Source of the DNA: Cheiracanthium punctorium
Lineage: Eukaryota; Arthropoda; Arachnida; Araneae; Cheiracanthiidae
Length of the DNA stretch: 64,000 nucleotides
Direction of reading: 5' to 3'
Assembly (NCBI GenBank): GCA_038373885.1
Contig: JAWZYV010015836.1
Span: 186,001 to 250,000 of the forward strand
Below the pieces are notes generated by a model. It had not been told where the DNA came from, did not search any database, and worked only from the letters and a program-made list of their open reading frames with translations. Shown one piece after another: positions 45,655 to 56,516 of the stretch. Every line of letters begins with the position of its first letter. Positions within the stretch are counted from its first letter, which is position 1. The translations under genes and the position numbers were made by a program.

Positions 45655-45669
45655 AAACTGATTCATCCA

Positions 45670-46190
45670 TCTCCGGTAACTTCCTAGACTAAAATGATCA
45701 AGCTTTTACAAGCCTGCGAAAGTTGATTTGTATGGATACTTGATTTGTATCTATATGCCATTTTTGCATTGTGAAATTATTTTTTAAATCTTCTTTTAGG
45801 CTATATTTTGCTGCAAAAGCGCATTTATGGTTTTGTATTTTTCCTAGTTACTACTTTCAGTTACCCCTTTTCAATCAGCATCTATGATTTATCGTTATTC
45901 TTTTTGAATATTTTGTAAACTACAACTGCTTATAGGGACTATCTTCATTCTAATATTTGCCTGACTTCGACCCACAATCTGTAATAATGTTCAGATTACT
46001 TTTGCATAGTTCTATGGTGTTTCTGTTGTTGTTACTTACAATAAAATTTGCTGTCTCATGCCATGCGATCTGCATTGTTCCTGTTGGGTATGTCTGCTTT
46101 GCAGTGTTTTTTCAATTATTTTGCTTTCCAAATACTTCTATTTTTATTTTCTTGATTTATATTCTTGTTCTATAGTAGGAAAGGGCCTAA
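45670..46190. other. AT-rich spacer
   Basis: Nothing recognised; it leads into the dispersed repeat at 46195. Confidence 0.5.
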
Positions 46191-46194
46191 ATGT

Positions 46195-46475
46195 ATGGAG
46201 AGAATATCTCATTTCATAAGCAACACAACCGAAACCCTACTATTTAGTTGTGTTTAATTATAATCTACTGGGTATGGCTCCTGATGAGAGTACCAGAGTT
46301 TATAATTTTCATTCCATTAATTTTTGTATAAAATATGGTTCATTCTTTTTCGATCATCATACTGTCTGGCCCTCTTTTTCTGCTGTTATATATTTTTTTC
46401 CAACGGGGTGTGCCATTTTTGTAGTACTATACTTTGTGTTTTACTTATTAGTTTACTTATATATACTAATATATA
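46195..46475. repeat. Dispersed repeat, copy 2
   Basis: Same order of blocks as 31070-31320 (CACAACCGAAA, GGGTATGGCTCCTGA, ATATGGTTCATT, TGGCCCTCT). The element at 46476 has inserted in its TA-rich right end, so the repeat is older than that element. Confidence 0.7.
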
Positions 46476-48251
46476 CAGGGTGTCCAGCCATAATGTGACC
46501 CAATAGCTAATTCCCGAACCGTTCGGTTTAGATATGCACTTCCAATTTAAAAAATGTTTTAAAAAGGGTAAAGAATGTTTTTACGTGCTTTTCGAACCAA
46601 AAAACCCATTTAGAAAAAAATTACAAAAATTAAATTTTTATACGGTCTCCAGGTCCTATCACTTATATTTAGGAAAAGATGCAGTACACAAAAATAAAGT
46701 AAACACAAAAAGTTTCATTTTATTACGATAAAAACTGACCATGTTATGGAACTTTGAAAATCATACATTTCATCCATTTTCTCGGCCAATTTCAAAAAGC
46801 TAGTAAGGGACCGTCTCCAAAGTGAAATTAATTGGAACTCTGCCAGGAAACTTCCGCTCTTGCACGTCACTCTTATGTAAATCGTTTTTAAATTTAAAAG
46901 TACATACATTACGTTAATATTACAATAATTGAGTACTTAAGAAAGAAAATTTATTATGTGTACGTGTAAAACATAGATAAAATAAAATATTTTGGACGAA
47001 GAAAACTTTTCAAAAGCAGTTCCAAAAAACAGACTTATTTGCCTGCGGCTTCAGACTGATTTGCTGCGATACTGATCATGGCGAACGTTAAAAATCTGTT
47101 GTGTAGTCGCTTGCAATTGCATACAGCCGTATTCTAATATTACGAATTCTAGTATGGGAGAACGAGATGTATACAACTGGTCTCCAGGCATTAGCTCCTG
47201 CGCCAGGACTGGACGATAAGGAAATGCATTGTACTTATGTAATATGTTCCACACCATCGATTTTGAGTAGGAACAAGCCTTGCTAATATCCTGGACACTA
47301 CTTTCAGGATGAGCCAGGGCATATCCTAGAACATCCTCAGCGGGTATCCGCAAGCTTGAAGGTGTGGCACGAGACAAGGGAATACGTCTATGACAACTCC
47401 CAGTTCTATACAAGCGTTGAACAGCACGGGCAACTGTACAATAAGATAGATGTCTTCGACTGGGAAATTTAATGGCATAAAGTCTTGCCGCCTCTCTCTT
47501 ATTTCGATTACACTGCCCATACAACAGTACCATTTCGCAGTATTCTTCATTTGTATACATCTCGTTCTCCTGTACTAGAATTCGTAATATTAGAATACGA
47601 CTGTATGCAATTGCAAGCGACTACACAACAGATTTTTAACGTTTGCCATGATCAGTACCGCAGCAAATCAGTCTGAAGCCGCAGGCAAATAAGTCTAAAT
47701 TTTTGGAACTGCTTTTGAAAAGTTTTCTTCGTCCAAAATATTTATTTTATCTATGTTTTACACGTACACAGAATAAATTTTGTTTCTTAAGTACTCAGTT
47801 ATTGTAATATTAACGTAATGTGTGTACTTTTAAATTTAAAAACGATTTACATAAGAGTGACGTGCAAGAGCGAATGTTTCCTGGCAGAGTTCCAATTAAT
47901 TTCACTTTGGAGACGGTCCCTTACTAGCTTCTTGAATTTGGCCGAGAAAATGGATGAAATGTATGATTTTCAAAGTTCCATAACTTGGTCAGTTTTTAAC
48001 GTAATAAAATGAAACTTTTTTTGTTTACTTTGTTTTTGTGTACTGCATCTTTTCCTAAATATAAGTGATAGGACCTGGGGACCGTATAAAAATTTAATTT
48101 TTGTAATTTTTTTCTAAATGGGTTTTTTGGTTCGAAAAGCACGTAAAAACATTCTTTACCTTTTTTAAAACATTTTTCAAATTGGAAGTGCATATCTAAA
48201 CCGAATGGTTCGGGAATAAGCTATTGGGTCACATTAAGGCTGGACACCCTG
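46476..48251. mobile_element. 1.78-kb element with ~700-bp inverted arms
   Basis: Left arm 46476-47175 and right arm 47550-48251 are inverted copies over essentially their whole length, with only scattered substitutions and small indels. The ends are CAGGGTGTCCAGCC(A/T)TAATG and TA flanks both (46474-46475 and 48252-48253), as in Tc1/mariner elements. The 374-bp unique centre encodes the first part of a mariner-type transposase, and no DDE domain is present. The left arm even repeats the first three codons of that gene in reverse, so the structure looks like an inverted duplication of the element's 5' end that replaced its 3' two thirds. Fully paired, it would be a ~700-bp hairpin. Confidence 0.92.
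47051..47560 (-). CDS. Transposase N-terminal (DUF4817-like HTH) ORF, truncated
   Basis: 169 codons, open and without internal stops. Residues 1 to about 128 match the N-terminal DNA-binding region of arthropod mariner relatives: MYTNEEYCEMVLLYGQC, then NKREAARLYAIKFPSRRH, a VARAVQRLYRTGS stretch, and a second HTH-like helix pair (VQDISKACSYSKSMVWNIL) ending at ELMPGDQ. After that the frame crosses into the left inverted arm, and residues 129-169 are encoded by arm sequence with no family similarity. The family protein normally runs on into a DDE/D domain for some 200 residues more; here it is absent. If expressed, it could bind ends but not cut, as a possible repressor. The start at 47560 fits the family N-terminus (MYTN). 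Expression is unknown. Confidence 0.75.
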   Translation of the reverse strand: MYTNEEYCEMVLLYGQCNRNKREAARLYAIKFPSRRHLSYCTVARAVQRLYRTGSCHRRIPLSRATPSSLRIPAEDVLGYALAHPESSVQDISKACSYSKSMVWNILHKYNAFPYRPVLAQELMPGDQLYTSRSPILEFVILEYGCMQLQATTQQIFNVRHDQYRSKSV

Positions 48252-48254
48252 TAT

Positions 48255-48835
48255 ATTACTTATATATATCTATATATATATTAACCATGGTTACACGTAT
48301 TTACTACATGTAGCATGAGAGTTTCGTCATGATTCCCTTATAAATGCCATTCGAAATTATAGCTTTCTTATGTCATGATTTCAAATCCACGGTACATTTT
48401 CTGTGAGAAGAATATCATGCGTTGGACAAACAGGGTCACAACTACACAGATTTTATAAATAAACACACTCGGATTAATATGGACATCGAAACGTAGCCAA
48501 ACATCAAACACACAAAAAATATATCACAACGAGAAAAACGGAATTGGTAACAAAAAATACAGTTCCAGGTTTATTTGACAGTTACAGTAGTTACAACAAC
48601 ACGATAGTTCGAATAAATATTAAATATTACTTAAACAGCGCGTGACACATTAAACTCATCGTCTTCACGTTATGAATGCTTCACAACTATCTCCAACATC
48701 CTTCTTGTAAATAATATAGTAAATTTCCAAGTACCAAATCATAGTAATTTGTCCATATGATATCGGATGATGGAATTCCTCTCTTGTTAAAATAATTTTT
48801 CAGTGCAAAATGACTCAATTAAGCGGTCTTGCCCA
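48255..48835. other. AT-rich spacer
   Basis: Nothing recognised. Confidence 0.5.
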
Positions 48836-49266
48836 TATACAGTGTGCCCACTAAAGTCCGTTGTCACTCCAATAATTTCTGAATTTTAAGAGCTGTAGTC
48901 ATAAAGTGTGGTCTAGGTACGGTAAGTTGCCATGCGCTACGCAAAATAACCTCGTCCGGTACCAGCCAGTGGCTAAATTTGGAGTTGGTGTTCTTATCTC
49001 AAAGATATACGCGGAAAAAGTCGGCTAGAAAGTTGTTCAGCATCGCCGTTACTAGTTGTTCAGCCGATAACCTATTTGAAGATTTTCAAAAAAATTTTTT
49101 TTTCTCTTCAAGATTGTGACCTTAGAGCCAGCCTCACGAGGATTCATCTATTTTCAAAAGAAAGTTAGGAAGGCACATCGGAAACAAAAACGTAGCGGGT
49201 ATGTTATACCTAGCGTGAATACTGCCGGTTCATGTTAAAAATGTAAGGCGTAAAATGCATGACATA

Positions 49267-50678
49267 CACTGCTGGCCACCCAAATTGCAACACCAAGAAA
49301 AACAAGAGATATCACAACAAAATTTATTGTGTAGATAACATGTTGACCAAGTAACAAATGATTAAATTTACAGCATTCTATGAAGCGTGGTTCCTGCCAA
49401 AATCAGTACCCAGAGTAGCCGCCGTTGTTGGAGATCACAGCTGCCACACGCCTCGGCATTGATTCAAAGAGACTTTGAATGTGTTCTTGGGGTACAGCAG
49501 ACCAAGCAGCTTCCACACGTTGCCAAAGTTGATCTGGTGTGACAGCTGGGGATGAACTCTGGGTCAGTCGTTGAGCAACCATGGACCACATGTTTTCTAT
49601 CGGCGAAAGATCCGGAGAGCGCGCCGGCCAGGGAAGCAATTCAATCTGGTGATTGACGAAGAACCCTTGGACAATGCGTGCCACGTGTGGCCGTGCATTA
49701 TCCTGCTGAAATATGGCTGTTGGCAAGCCCTGAAGGTAAGAAAGGACAACTGGCTCCAACACCTCGGAGATGTAGCGCTGGCTGGTTAAAGTACCGGCAA
49801 TGCGTACTAGAGGAGTGCGAGAGAGATATCCGATACCGCCCCATACCATAATACCCGGTGCAGGACCAGTGTGACGGTGCATAATGCAGCTGTTCAGCAT
49901 CCTCTCTCCACGGTGTCTCCAGACTCGAATCCGACCGTCGTGGTGTTGCATACAGAAGCGTGACTCGTCAGTAAAGAGAATTTCATTCCATTCTGTCGTC
50001 CACATCCTTCTTTCATCGCACCATTGGCGGCGGAGACGTCTGTGGTTCCGCGTCAGAGGTAGACAAAGCAACGGACGTCTTGCGGACAGACCATTCTGCT
50101 GTAAACGACGTCGAATGGTACGCGCAGACACTGGATGATGCGTTACAGACTGAATCTGCTGTGATATGGTTCGTGATGTGACTGAGCGGTCCGTCACTGC
50201 CATGCGTACAATCTGCCTGTCATCACGTGACGTGGTACACTGAGGTCGATGCGGTCGATCACGTCTGTCCGTCGTACCCTCCTGCACCCAACGATCACAT
50301 ATCCGCATCACAGTTGTTTGGTTTCGTCCAATACGACGACCGATTTCCCTGAAAGATAACCCACAATCTCGGTATGCCACTATCCTTCCTCTGTCAAACT
50401 CGGATACTTGATCAAAAGATGATCGTTGTTTCCTACGAGGCATAATTTATCGTTTTTTTTTTAAAAAAAAAGCAAGAAAAACACAATTGCTGTACTTGAA
50501 ACCGTCGAAATCTCCAAGCCTTAAATAGCGCTTTGAGGTGGCGCCACAGGCGCGCTTGATGTGCGTCTGCGCTGAAATTCTAATCATTTGCATATCTCAC
50601 CTCAGCTAATGCATGTTGTAAATTTCATATTATTTGCATGCTTCCTTCAGGGTGTTGCATTTACGATGGCCAGCAGTG
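49267..50678 (-). mobile_element. Complete Tc1-like transposon (Tcb type)
   Basis: 1412 bp. Terminal inverted repeats of about 28 bp: left CACTGCTGGCCACCCAAATT followed by GCAACACC, right (reversed) CACTGCTGGCCATCGTAAAT followed by GCAACACC, 24 of 28 identical. TA lies on both sides (49265-49266 and 50679-50680), the duplicated target. Inside is one uninterrupted transposase gene. All parts of an autonomous element are present, so it is either active or very recently so. It lies within the 48840-51161 element. Confidence 0.95.
49403..50443 (-). CDS. Tc1-like transposase, intact, DD34E
   Basis: 346 residues, the usual length for the family, with no stop or frameshift. It would bind the element's ends and catalyse cut-and-paste transposition into TA in the nucleus. 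The N-terminus MPRRKQRSSFDQVSEFDRG leads into the first HTH (LSFREIGRRIGRNQTTVMRI), an Arg-rich linker (DRRDRPHRP) and a second HTH (about 95-115, VSARTIRRRLQQNGL). The catalytic triad is complete: Asp in LFTDESRF (about 160), Asp in FQQDNARPH (about 249) and Glu in SPIENMW, with 34 residues between the last two. It ends SNNGGYSGY. The start at 50443 matches the family N-terminus. GC content is well above the surroundings. The family is common in spiders (from memory), where it is labelled Tcb1/Tcb2. Confidence 0.95.
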   Translation of the reverse strand: MPRRKQRSSFDQVSEFDRGRIVAYRDCGLSFREIGRRIGRNQTTVMRICDRWVQEGTTDRRDRPHRPQCTTSRDDRQIVRMAVTDRSVTSRTISQQIQSVTHHPVSARTIRRRLQQNGLSARRPLLCLPLTRNHRRLRRQWCDERRMWTTEWNEILFTDESRFCMQHHDGRIRVWRHRGERMLNSCIMHRHTGPAPGIMVWGGIGYLSRTPLVRIAGTLTSQRYISEVLEPVVLSYLQGLPTAIFQQDNARPHVARIVQGFFVNHQIELLPWPARSPDLSPIENMWSMVAQRLTQSSSPAVTPDQLWQRVEAAWSAVPQEHIQSLFESMPRRVAAVISNNGGYSGY

Positions 50679-51164
50679 TATAAACATATTACTGACATTT
50701 CTATCAGCTTGTCACCAGCCATATTGTACAAATTTAGTGGGAATTACAGACCAGTCACCAGATGTGTATTGTTGGTGACAGAAAACACTTTCAGCATAAA
50801 AGACAACTGACCTTAATGTCAGGCTAGTGAAGTTTTTGGAAAAATCGACCAAACAAAGGAAAATCTAAAGTGTGTTTCATGCTTTCCATCCACAGAATTA
50901 TTTTGTGAATTATTGAGCATCATGTGTTAATTAAGGTGTTTTTCTTTACTAAATTCACGATGCTGAAGAACTTTGTAATTGACTTTTTTCCCGTACCTCG
51001 GATCGTTTTTGAGAATGCTAACTATAAATTTAACCGCGAGGTGGTGCTGTAAGCGGTTTCTTTGTATAGCGAATGTCAACTTTACTATACCTACATTTAT
51101 GATTATAACTATTGCTGTTCATAAATTATTGGGGTGACAACGGACTAAAACGCGCACACTGTTT

Positions 51165-52060
51165 TTAATTTCATTCAGGAAAATATTGGCGAATTTTCGC
51201 CGAGTCTGTAATGACCTAAATATTTTGAGAAACTTTTAGAAAGTTCTACAAGGGAAAGTGAAAAATATTCTTTTTAAGTTTACGCAGTCTGATTGAAAAC
51301 ATTTCGCTCAGAGTTCTTCGTAAAAAAGTTTAACGATTCGTCAGTTCTGATCCAATCAAATCCCTAAATTTCCTCCTATTAGAAATACCTGCTTCCTGCC
51401 ATATGAAGAAGGGGAACGAAGTAAGATAAATATTAAAAGAAGGGATATTAATAACGTATTGCCAGATCCTGATGGAAGTTTACAAGATAGTCCAAAGATA
51501 TGGTATCACAGCTTCTTTCTCTCTCAGAAAATTTTAAGATTTTTTCCCTTAAAAGTTTGTCAATATACATGTTAAAATAAGATACTTATCTAATCCTTTA
51601 GTGGAACGTGTATATTAGTGTAAATTTACTAAAGTGGGATTCAAAAGCCTTTGAAAATCTGATTATGGCTATGCAGAAATTATGAACAGATCTCAATAAA
51701 TTAGTATAAACATAAATATAGTTATATTTAAAAAGAAAGAAAAAGGGAAAACACAATTAAAACTGTTGCCGCATATTCTCTAATGATATTTATTCATAAC
51801 AGCAACAATGATATGTGTGATAAACAACAAGTTAAGTTCCTGGCAGAGATGGGACCTCGTGTAATTGCTTTCTCGATAAAATCTAATAGGAAATGAAACA
51901 TAATTTACACACACAGAAAATTAACGAGGCTATTATCGATTTCAGCTAGTACTTTTAGACAATGAATTGTTTCGAAAAATTATTATAATTTATTTTTAGT
52001 AAATTCGTTTTTAATGTTATGATCACAATTTTTATTTTTTATGTAATTTGCACTCGAATA
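51165..52060. other. AT-rich spacer
   Basis: Nothing recognised. Confidence 0.5.
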
Positions 52061-52065
52061 CGCTA

Positions 52066-52104
52066 CATATATATACATGGTATATATATATGGTATATAT
52101 ATAT

Positions 52105-52179
<75 letters not shown>

Positions 52180-52191
52180 AGAGAGAGAGAG
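52066..52191. repeat. (TA)n-(GA)n microsatellite
   Basis: A TA array with a few GG interruptions at its left end, followed by about seven GA units. The Tyr/Ile open frame on the minus strand is an artefact. Confidence 0.95.
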
Positions 52192-52194
52192 CTG

Positions 52195-52680
52195 TGAATT
52201 CAAAACAGATTTTGCTAATTGCAAAATAGTGGACAGAAGGCAAAAATCTAATCTAATCTAAAAATTAGATCTCTGACGATTTTGAGATCATTTACTCACA
52301 AATCAATATTACCTCAATAGCAGCTTCTCATTTTGTTTTGATCAAGTAAATAAGCTGTTGCCATTTTGAACCTTTAGAAATTGAGAGATTTTAACTCGGA
52401 AATTTTTAACATGAGTGTGCTTTCTTTCGCTCACAAGCTCTCTCCATTTATTACATGCCTTGCACGTTAGGCACATTTCAATATACCAGCTTAGTTAAAG
52501 ATTCGAGACGCTGCTTTACGGGAAATTAAAGAAGATTAACGATTTCATAGAGACTTTATCTGTTTTGATGCCTGCATTTATCACACTTTGTGCTAAATTG
52601 CTCAATCGCTAGGTTTTCCATACGAGAAGTAAAATTCCAGTGTTAAATATATCTTCTCATCGGTCAAATCATTTTTATAA
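52195..52680. other. AT-rich spacer
   Basis: No gene recognised; it leads into the decayed frame at 52683. Confidence 0.45.
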
Positions 52681-52682
52681 AC

Positions 52683-53453
52683 ATGGATTAACTACGTTCA
52701 CCATATTTTGCATTTGAAATTTACAAAGGAGCATTACAGAAAGCCATGCAGTATGTCTACGGCCTCCTGTAAAAACATCCAGAAATTATCGAAATTCTGC
52801 CCACTCGTCATTCAAGAATTATGCAGTTACATCGCGAACCCTGAATCAGAAATCTGAATGGCTTACAGCAGGAAATAGGATTCAGACGGAGTATTTCTTT
52901 TGCTATCCCCGAAGTGTTGCAGCGAGAGGCAGGTCAACAGTATTGCGTGCAAGGGCAACACTTTATTGCAATCACAAAAACGTCTTCACGTAATTATGAA
53001 TGCTTCTGTGTCTCGGGGCATGCTGGAGATCGTTGCCAGTTTGCATTCGTCATGGACGCACGGCCTATGGTATTTTGCGGCTTTGACTATACGATGCAAT
53101 CACTTACGTGGCCGGATACTGAGACCTATCTTCTGGGCCTGCATGATCTCATCTTTCAACAGCTCATTATTAAAAAGCTTTAGACGTGTCGAGATATATA
53201 CGATACAGGGGAGTACACCACCGCATCGTGCATATTCCTCAAGATAATGCTCTATCATCAAGCCCTCTTCAATACAGAAGGGTATGCCTTGACTAGCATG
53301 TTATGCAGATTTTTCTCCCTTTACAAACCTATGCCACGAATTGTCGAGAGGCTTGCAAACTACCGTCCTCAAGCTACTACGGCAGATATTAACACATTGT
53401 TTAATCAGTTTGAAATGACGTTATGCCTACCAGGATTAGCAGCTTTGTGCTAG
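52683..53453 (+). pseudogene. Decayed ~256-codon coding sequence, unidentified
   Basis: A single frame can be read from ATG at 52683 to TAG at 53451 with only four internal stops (52689, 52770, 52842, 53181) and no frameshift. Between the stops the translation has protein-like composition and codon use unlike the AT-rich flanks: YFAFEIYKGALQKAMQYVYG, FRRSISFAIPEVLQREAGQQ, ARPMVFCGFDYTMQSLTWPD, PMPRIVERLANYRPQATTAD. The stretch CFCVSGHAGDRC (53001-53036) fits the short EGF-like signature C-x-C-x5-G-x2-C, but the rest of an EGF domain is not evident and this may be chance. I do not recognise the protein. It has no introns visible, no poly-A tail and no transposon ends. Options are a processed pseudogene, a fragment of an old viral or Polinton-type insertion, or a host exon relic. 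Confidence 0.5.
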
Positions 53454-53459
53454 ATTTCG

Positions 53460-54323
53460 CATTTTTTATACCGCCAAATTAATATAGATTTTATTATTAC
53501 ATATTACTTACTTTATTTATATATATTACTACATCAAATAAACACACAGAGTTATACTTATCTATCTACCTATCTCTATACACACTCACACACACATATT
53601 ACTGGCCATATTTTATATATACATGTTTTATCTTGTAAAGTTAACGAATGAGTCTTTAACCTTATTACTTTATCTTTAAAACCCCGGATTACGCATAAAT
53701 CTTGAAAATTTGTAGTATGCCTGCTTATACTGGATTTTATACTTTATTGGCAACAGGAATTTAACGCTTCGATCTTTCTTTTGCATATATTTTCCGGTAT
53801 TTGTGGATTTTATGCCTCTCAGAGATGAAAAATGCCTTGGTTGAGATTTAATATAAAATGTGAAAAATGTTTCCCCGCCTATGCAAAGGAAGGCCCAGTG
53901 TTGCGTGTAGGGACATAAATGTCAGTCATAGTAAAACTTTTAAAACCGTCAGGGATACGGTATACGATGTGCCTGAGTTATGATCGTTTTTCATTCAATC
54001 TATAAATATATATTTTTTTCCGTGATATATATCAGAAAATTTCAGAATACATCATCTGCAAATTTTATTTTGATAGATATCATATATTTCTTATCTTTGC
54101 AATGCACGCTTAATATCGCATTTGTTTGATGAATGGGTGAATGGGAAAGCGTTTTAAAGAAAAACGTAGTTAGTTTTAAAAAACGTAAATGTAGAATATA
54201 TAAGTCGACTGACTTAAATTTATTACACTTTATCATTTTATGATTCCCAATTATTTGAAAAGTAATATTTTATTAAGTTTTCTTAGAGAAAAATAAACTG
54301 GTTACAAAATTTTCTCATTTCAC

Positions 54324-54330
<7 letters not shown>
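53460..54330. other. AT-rich spacer
   Basis: Short (CA)n/(CTAT)n near 53560-53600 and a GC-richer patch at 53870-53960 that I cannot identify. Confidence 0.45.

Positions 54331-54331
<1 letters not shown>

Positions 54332-54407
<76 letters not shown>
54332..54407. repeat. (TA)n microsatellite
   Basis: About 37 TA units without interruption. Confidence 0.95.
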
Positions 54408-54409
<2 letters not shown>

Positions 54410-54412
<3 letters not shown>

Positions 54413-56510
54413 AGACCTATACACACAAAATATGATAAATTGTTCTGATGCAATATGTATTTTCTACAGCAAAGGTGACAGTTTAAACAATGCCTTAAAT
54501 AGAAATTTGAATTATCCTACCTGTATTTAGTTATAAAATTGTTCTTATTTACCTTTATGAAGTTTCTTATTTACCTAGCATGGTATCGTGTGACTTTTCT
54601 TAATTACTAAATACATTTAACATATTAAAAATAAAAATTGATAAAAATATATTTTTTAAATAATTTTTAAGCGCCTGAATTCGGCAAAAGAAATTTTGTA
54701 CGATATCGGATGAAATTTAAATTAACGGCTTGTTTAGACGAAAAAGTATATTTGCAGATGTGAATTAGATTTACAACAGATGAAATAAATATTGACTTGT
54801 AAATTTATATCTTTTGTTTCGGTACAATACCTCTGGTATGTTTTTATCATAGTGTCATGTAATTTTCAGAGAGAATAAAAATTATTTTATTACAATCATT
54901 CAGATGGAGAAAGAAAAATGATTTGTTAATATTTTTAATGTCTTGTAAAATTCATAAAGGTTACATGAATTCTATAAGATAATAAATATATTTATATCAA
55001 TCAGGTAAAGTAAAGACTAATAAATATATTAGAATCAAGCATTAATTAGATTTTTCTTAAGGATGGCATCATGAACAAATGCTTCTACCGTTTGTGTTTT
55101 TAATTAGTACTCGTTCTTATACGTATTTTCTATTCAGAACCCTCTGACTAATTTAAATGAATAACAAGGACGCTATTTTTTACCTTACATAACTCGATTA
55201 CCGTTCCAAATATTTAACAGCCATTTACTGTATTTTTATCGTTGTTGTTGATGATGATGTTAAAGAAATGCATTCATTCAGATTGCAAATAAATGCCTTC
55301 ATACATTTCAAAATTGCTGTTCGCATTTTACTCCTTTAAAATAAAAATATATGCGAAAGTAAATTGCAGTATTCTAAAAAGACAGGTTGATTAAACAGAG
55401 CTAATAAAATTCAGAGACGGCACAAATAAAACTCGGTAGTGATGTACTTGAAGTTTGCTATGTGACTAAAAAATTAGTATTATAAAAAACGTTTACGTCT
55501 GTCATGCTTATTTTTGTTTTGTTTGAGAACAAAGTCGACGTAGTATTTACTTATTCTAATTGAACGTAATATTGTTTTTAGTATTTTGTAAATAATTCAA
55601 GTTGAATTGGAGAAGAATATTACTCTTATCGCAATGATAAAAAAAAAAAAATGACTAGAAAGATGGTGTTATGATTTTGTTCAAAGTACAGTCAAACGGC
55701 CATTAACAATGTGAATTTTATTTAATATTATTTTACATATATTTTACTTTTTTAAATGGAACATTTCTGAAAATGATACTTTATTGAAATATGCTTATTT
55801 AATTTTGTATTAAAGGTTTCAATAAGTATTAAAAGTATAAGTAAGTTTATACAGATTCGGTGCATGCTCTTACCAATGCTCACGAATATATTATTTGCAC
55901 ACTTCTTGTTGAAAAGTTATTTAATTTTATATATTTTTTTGTCGGAACTGTTTCTTTGGTCACACTTCATACGTCAATGTCATTCTATTTTTAGAGTGAA
56001 ACAAATGCATCAGATCCGATCTTATATTCTCAAATACGGGTTTTCAGGAAAAAAATAATCATTCATCTTTGAATGTAGATATCACCTTAACTTCACAGCA
56101 TATCGAAATATTTTTGCCCGAGCAACGTCAGAATGCATTTGTAAGATATATAGAGAGATGAGATGGAAAATCTGGATAGGCAGATATTTCCCCCTCGCAT
56201 TTATATAGTTGTTTATGCTTTTTTAAGGGTTTTTATTTTAAAATTACTAGGCACTTATTCCCAGTGCACAGATATATCAGGAATTTTTAAGATCAAGTTC
56301 AACACAATTATGAAATTTCCACAGAACACACAATGATAAATAAATAAAATATACACAATGTTATCGGTGTTTATAATCTGGATTTATTATTATTATTTTT
56401 ACAGTTTCTTAAATTTTTGTTGATTTATCGTTCAATTTTGTATAATTCTCAATTCTATAGGAATACTCCACTCGCGATATTATAATTTCATCTCGTTTTA
56501 ATACATGTGT
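54410..56510. other. AT-rich desert
   Basis: No gene, RNA or mobile element recognised. Confidence 0.5.
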
Positions 56511-56516
56511 ACATTA

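Larger units (their letters stand above)
48840..51161. mobile_element. Element with ~190-bp TIRs, split by a Tc1 insertion
   Basis: The left end CAGTGTGCCCACTAAAGTCC and the right end (reversed CAGTGTGCGCGTTTTAGTCC) are inverted. Both continue GTTGTCAC(T/C)CCAATAATTT and then stay alignable for about 190 bp (blocks AGTCATAAA, TTCAGCATCG). TA precedes the left end; the right flank is TT. Subtracting the nested 1412-bp Tc1 leaves about 0.91 kb with no transposase frame, so it is a non-autonomous mariner-class element older than the Tc1. Confidence 0.8.

Noticed and set aside
53001..53036. EGF-like signature in the decayed frame
   Set aside because: Only the short C-x-C-x5-G-x2-C pattern is met; the upstream cysteines of an EGF fold are not in the right positions, so no EGF domain is claimed.
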